5,963 nucleotides of DNA from Candidatus Altarchaeales archaeon. Lineage in GTDB: Archaea > Altiarchaeota > Altiarchaeia > IMC4 > SCGC-AAA252-I15. The stretch lies in contig VGJA01000067.1 of the NCBI GenBank assembly GCA_016867655.1, positions 1 through 5,963 on the forward strand, given 5' to 3'. The notes beneath the pieces are model-generated. The model made no database searches, was not told the DNA's origin, and saw only the letters and a list, made by a program, of their open reading frames with translations. The position numbers and the translations under genes were made by a program. This document shows positions 5,356-5,963 of the stretch, piece after piece (within the stretch, counting starts at the first letter, position 1; each line of letters opens with the position of its first letter).

Positions 5356-5963
5356 ATAGTATCAATTTGAATTCAGTTGGGCCCCATAGGGATTTGACTC
5401 CTCCAGCCCTGCTGGTTTCAAATTCCACTTCATCTGGGTCGAATAGCACGTCAACTCTACCATCTTTGTCTAAGTCCAGGTGGTTCATCAGTCTGTAGAC
5501 CGAGTCGTCTATGGTGTCGTACTTGCTTGTTGTGATGTTGCTGCTGGCGTAATAACATTCTTTAGTTCCATTGTAATCTGCTGGTATCTTGGCATTCATC
5601 GTGCTTTCGTCTTCAAACTCTATTGTCCAAATGCAGCCTTCAGAGTACTGGAACACTTGGCCGTAGTTTACAAGCATCTTCAGTCTTATGGTGTATATCG
5701 CTCTGTCGTCTGCAGAGCAGCCTGTTCTTGTAGTCTGGCTGTCTCCGGTTTCAATAGTTAAGGTGTGGTTTATGTTTGAATCCAAGTATTCTATTGGAAT
5801 CTGGACTGTGTACGGGTCTCCCAATAGCGTGTAAGGCAGGTCGCCGTAGTCGTACCACAGTTTGTAGACTTCATTGCTTTCTCCGTTGTCTTGCACGCTA
5901 AGGAAGTCAGTCCAATGCGTTCCTGAATAGGACGTAACCTTAGCGTCTGAAATCTTGACGTCT
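5348..5963 (-). CDS. Extracellular-looking protein with DxDxDG calcium-loop motif, C-terminal part
   Basis: Only the last 204 residues are visible; the frame is open through base 5962, so the start lies outside the window. The internal GTG at 5896 should not be taken as the start. The segment is beta-rich and polar, with three Cys, several Asp clusters and N-glycosylation sequons (NHT, NGT, NIT), so it is probably extracytoplasmic. Near the end, SVYRLMNHLDLDKDGRVDVL contains a DxDxDGxxD loop of the EF-hand/dockerin type. The C-terminus (GGVKSLWGPTEFKLILWM) is short and hydrophobic. The gene ends 4 bases before the surface-protein gene, so the two are probably co-transcribed. I do not recognise the family. 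By position and composition it may be a second pilin-like or minor-pilin-like protein whose class III signal lies beyond the window; this is inference. Confidence 0.75.
   Translation of the reverse strand, partial: DVKISDAKVTSYSGTHWTDFLSVQDNGESNEVYKLWYDYGDLPYTLLGDPYTVQIPIEYLDSNINHTLTIETGDSQTTRTGCSADDRAIYTIRLKMLVNYGQVFQYSEGCIWTIEFEDESTMNAKIPADYNGTKECYYASSNITTSKYDTIDDSVYRLMNHLDLDKDGRVDVLFDPDEVEFETSRAGGVKSLWGPTEFKLILWM
5450..5476 (-). other. EF-hand/dockerin-like calcium loop in the partial gene
   Basis: The nine codons encode DLDKDGRVD, which fits the D-x-D-x-D-G-x-x-D loop that binds calcium in EF-hands, dockerins and thrombospondin type 3 repeats. Position 12 of a canonical EF-hand is Phe here, with Asp at 13, so the geometry is closer to a non-canonical calcium loop. 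Only one copy is visible. Confidence 0.6.

Overview
The window looks archaeal, most likely from a small-genome DPANN-type lineage. This is inferred from protein style: a GFIFTL-type class III signal/anchor at a protein N-terminus, a FlaI/TadA-like secretion ATPase, a TadC/FlaJ-like membrane platform, a winged-helix protein ending in a YPAIGEP motif, and dense N-glycosylation sequons. No rRNA or marker gene is present, so the phylum is a guess. All five supported genes lie on the minus strand, so transcription runs from high to low coordinates and both ends of the cluster are cut by the window.

Layout in transcription order: (1) 5963-5348, the C-terminal 204 residues of an extracellular-looking protein with a calcium-loop-like DxDxDG motif; (2) 5343-3034, a 769-residue pilin-like or membrane-anchored surface protein with a Cys-rich, sequon-rich ectodomain, a poly-serine stalk and a C-terminal jelly-roll/MAM-like domain; (3) 3020-2184, a 278-residue cytoplasmic protein of uncertain family with a C-terminal winged helix; (4) 2187-667, a 506-residue type II/IV secretion ATPase; (5) 486-1, the first 162 residues of a TadC/FlaJ-like inner-membrane platform protein. 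Genes 1-4 are tightly packed (gaps of 4 and 13 bases, then a 4-base ATGA overlap). A 180-base non-coding gap separates genes 4 and 5.

Together these encode the core of an archaeal type IV pilus-like machine: motor (gene 4), platform (gene 5), a probable cytoplasmic accessory or regulatory factor (gene 3), and two exported proteins that may be carried by, or built into, the filament (genes 1 and 2). No archaellum genes, no prepilin peptidase and no classical small major pilin are visible here. The most interesting element is gene 2, which joins a pilin-like membrane anchor to a putative ligand-binding domain through a long serine stalk. That architecture suggests a surface or pilus-tip adhesin encoded next to its own export motor.
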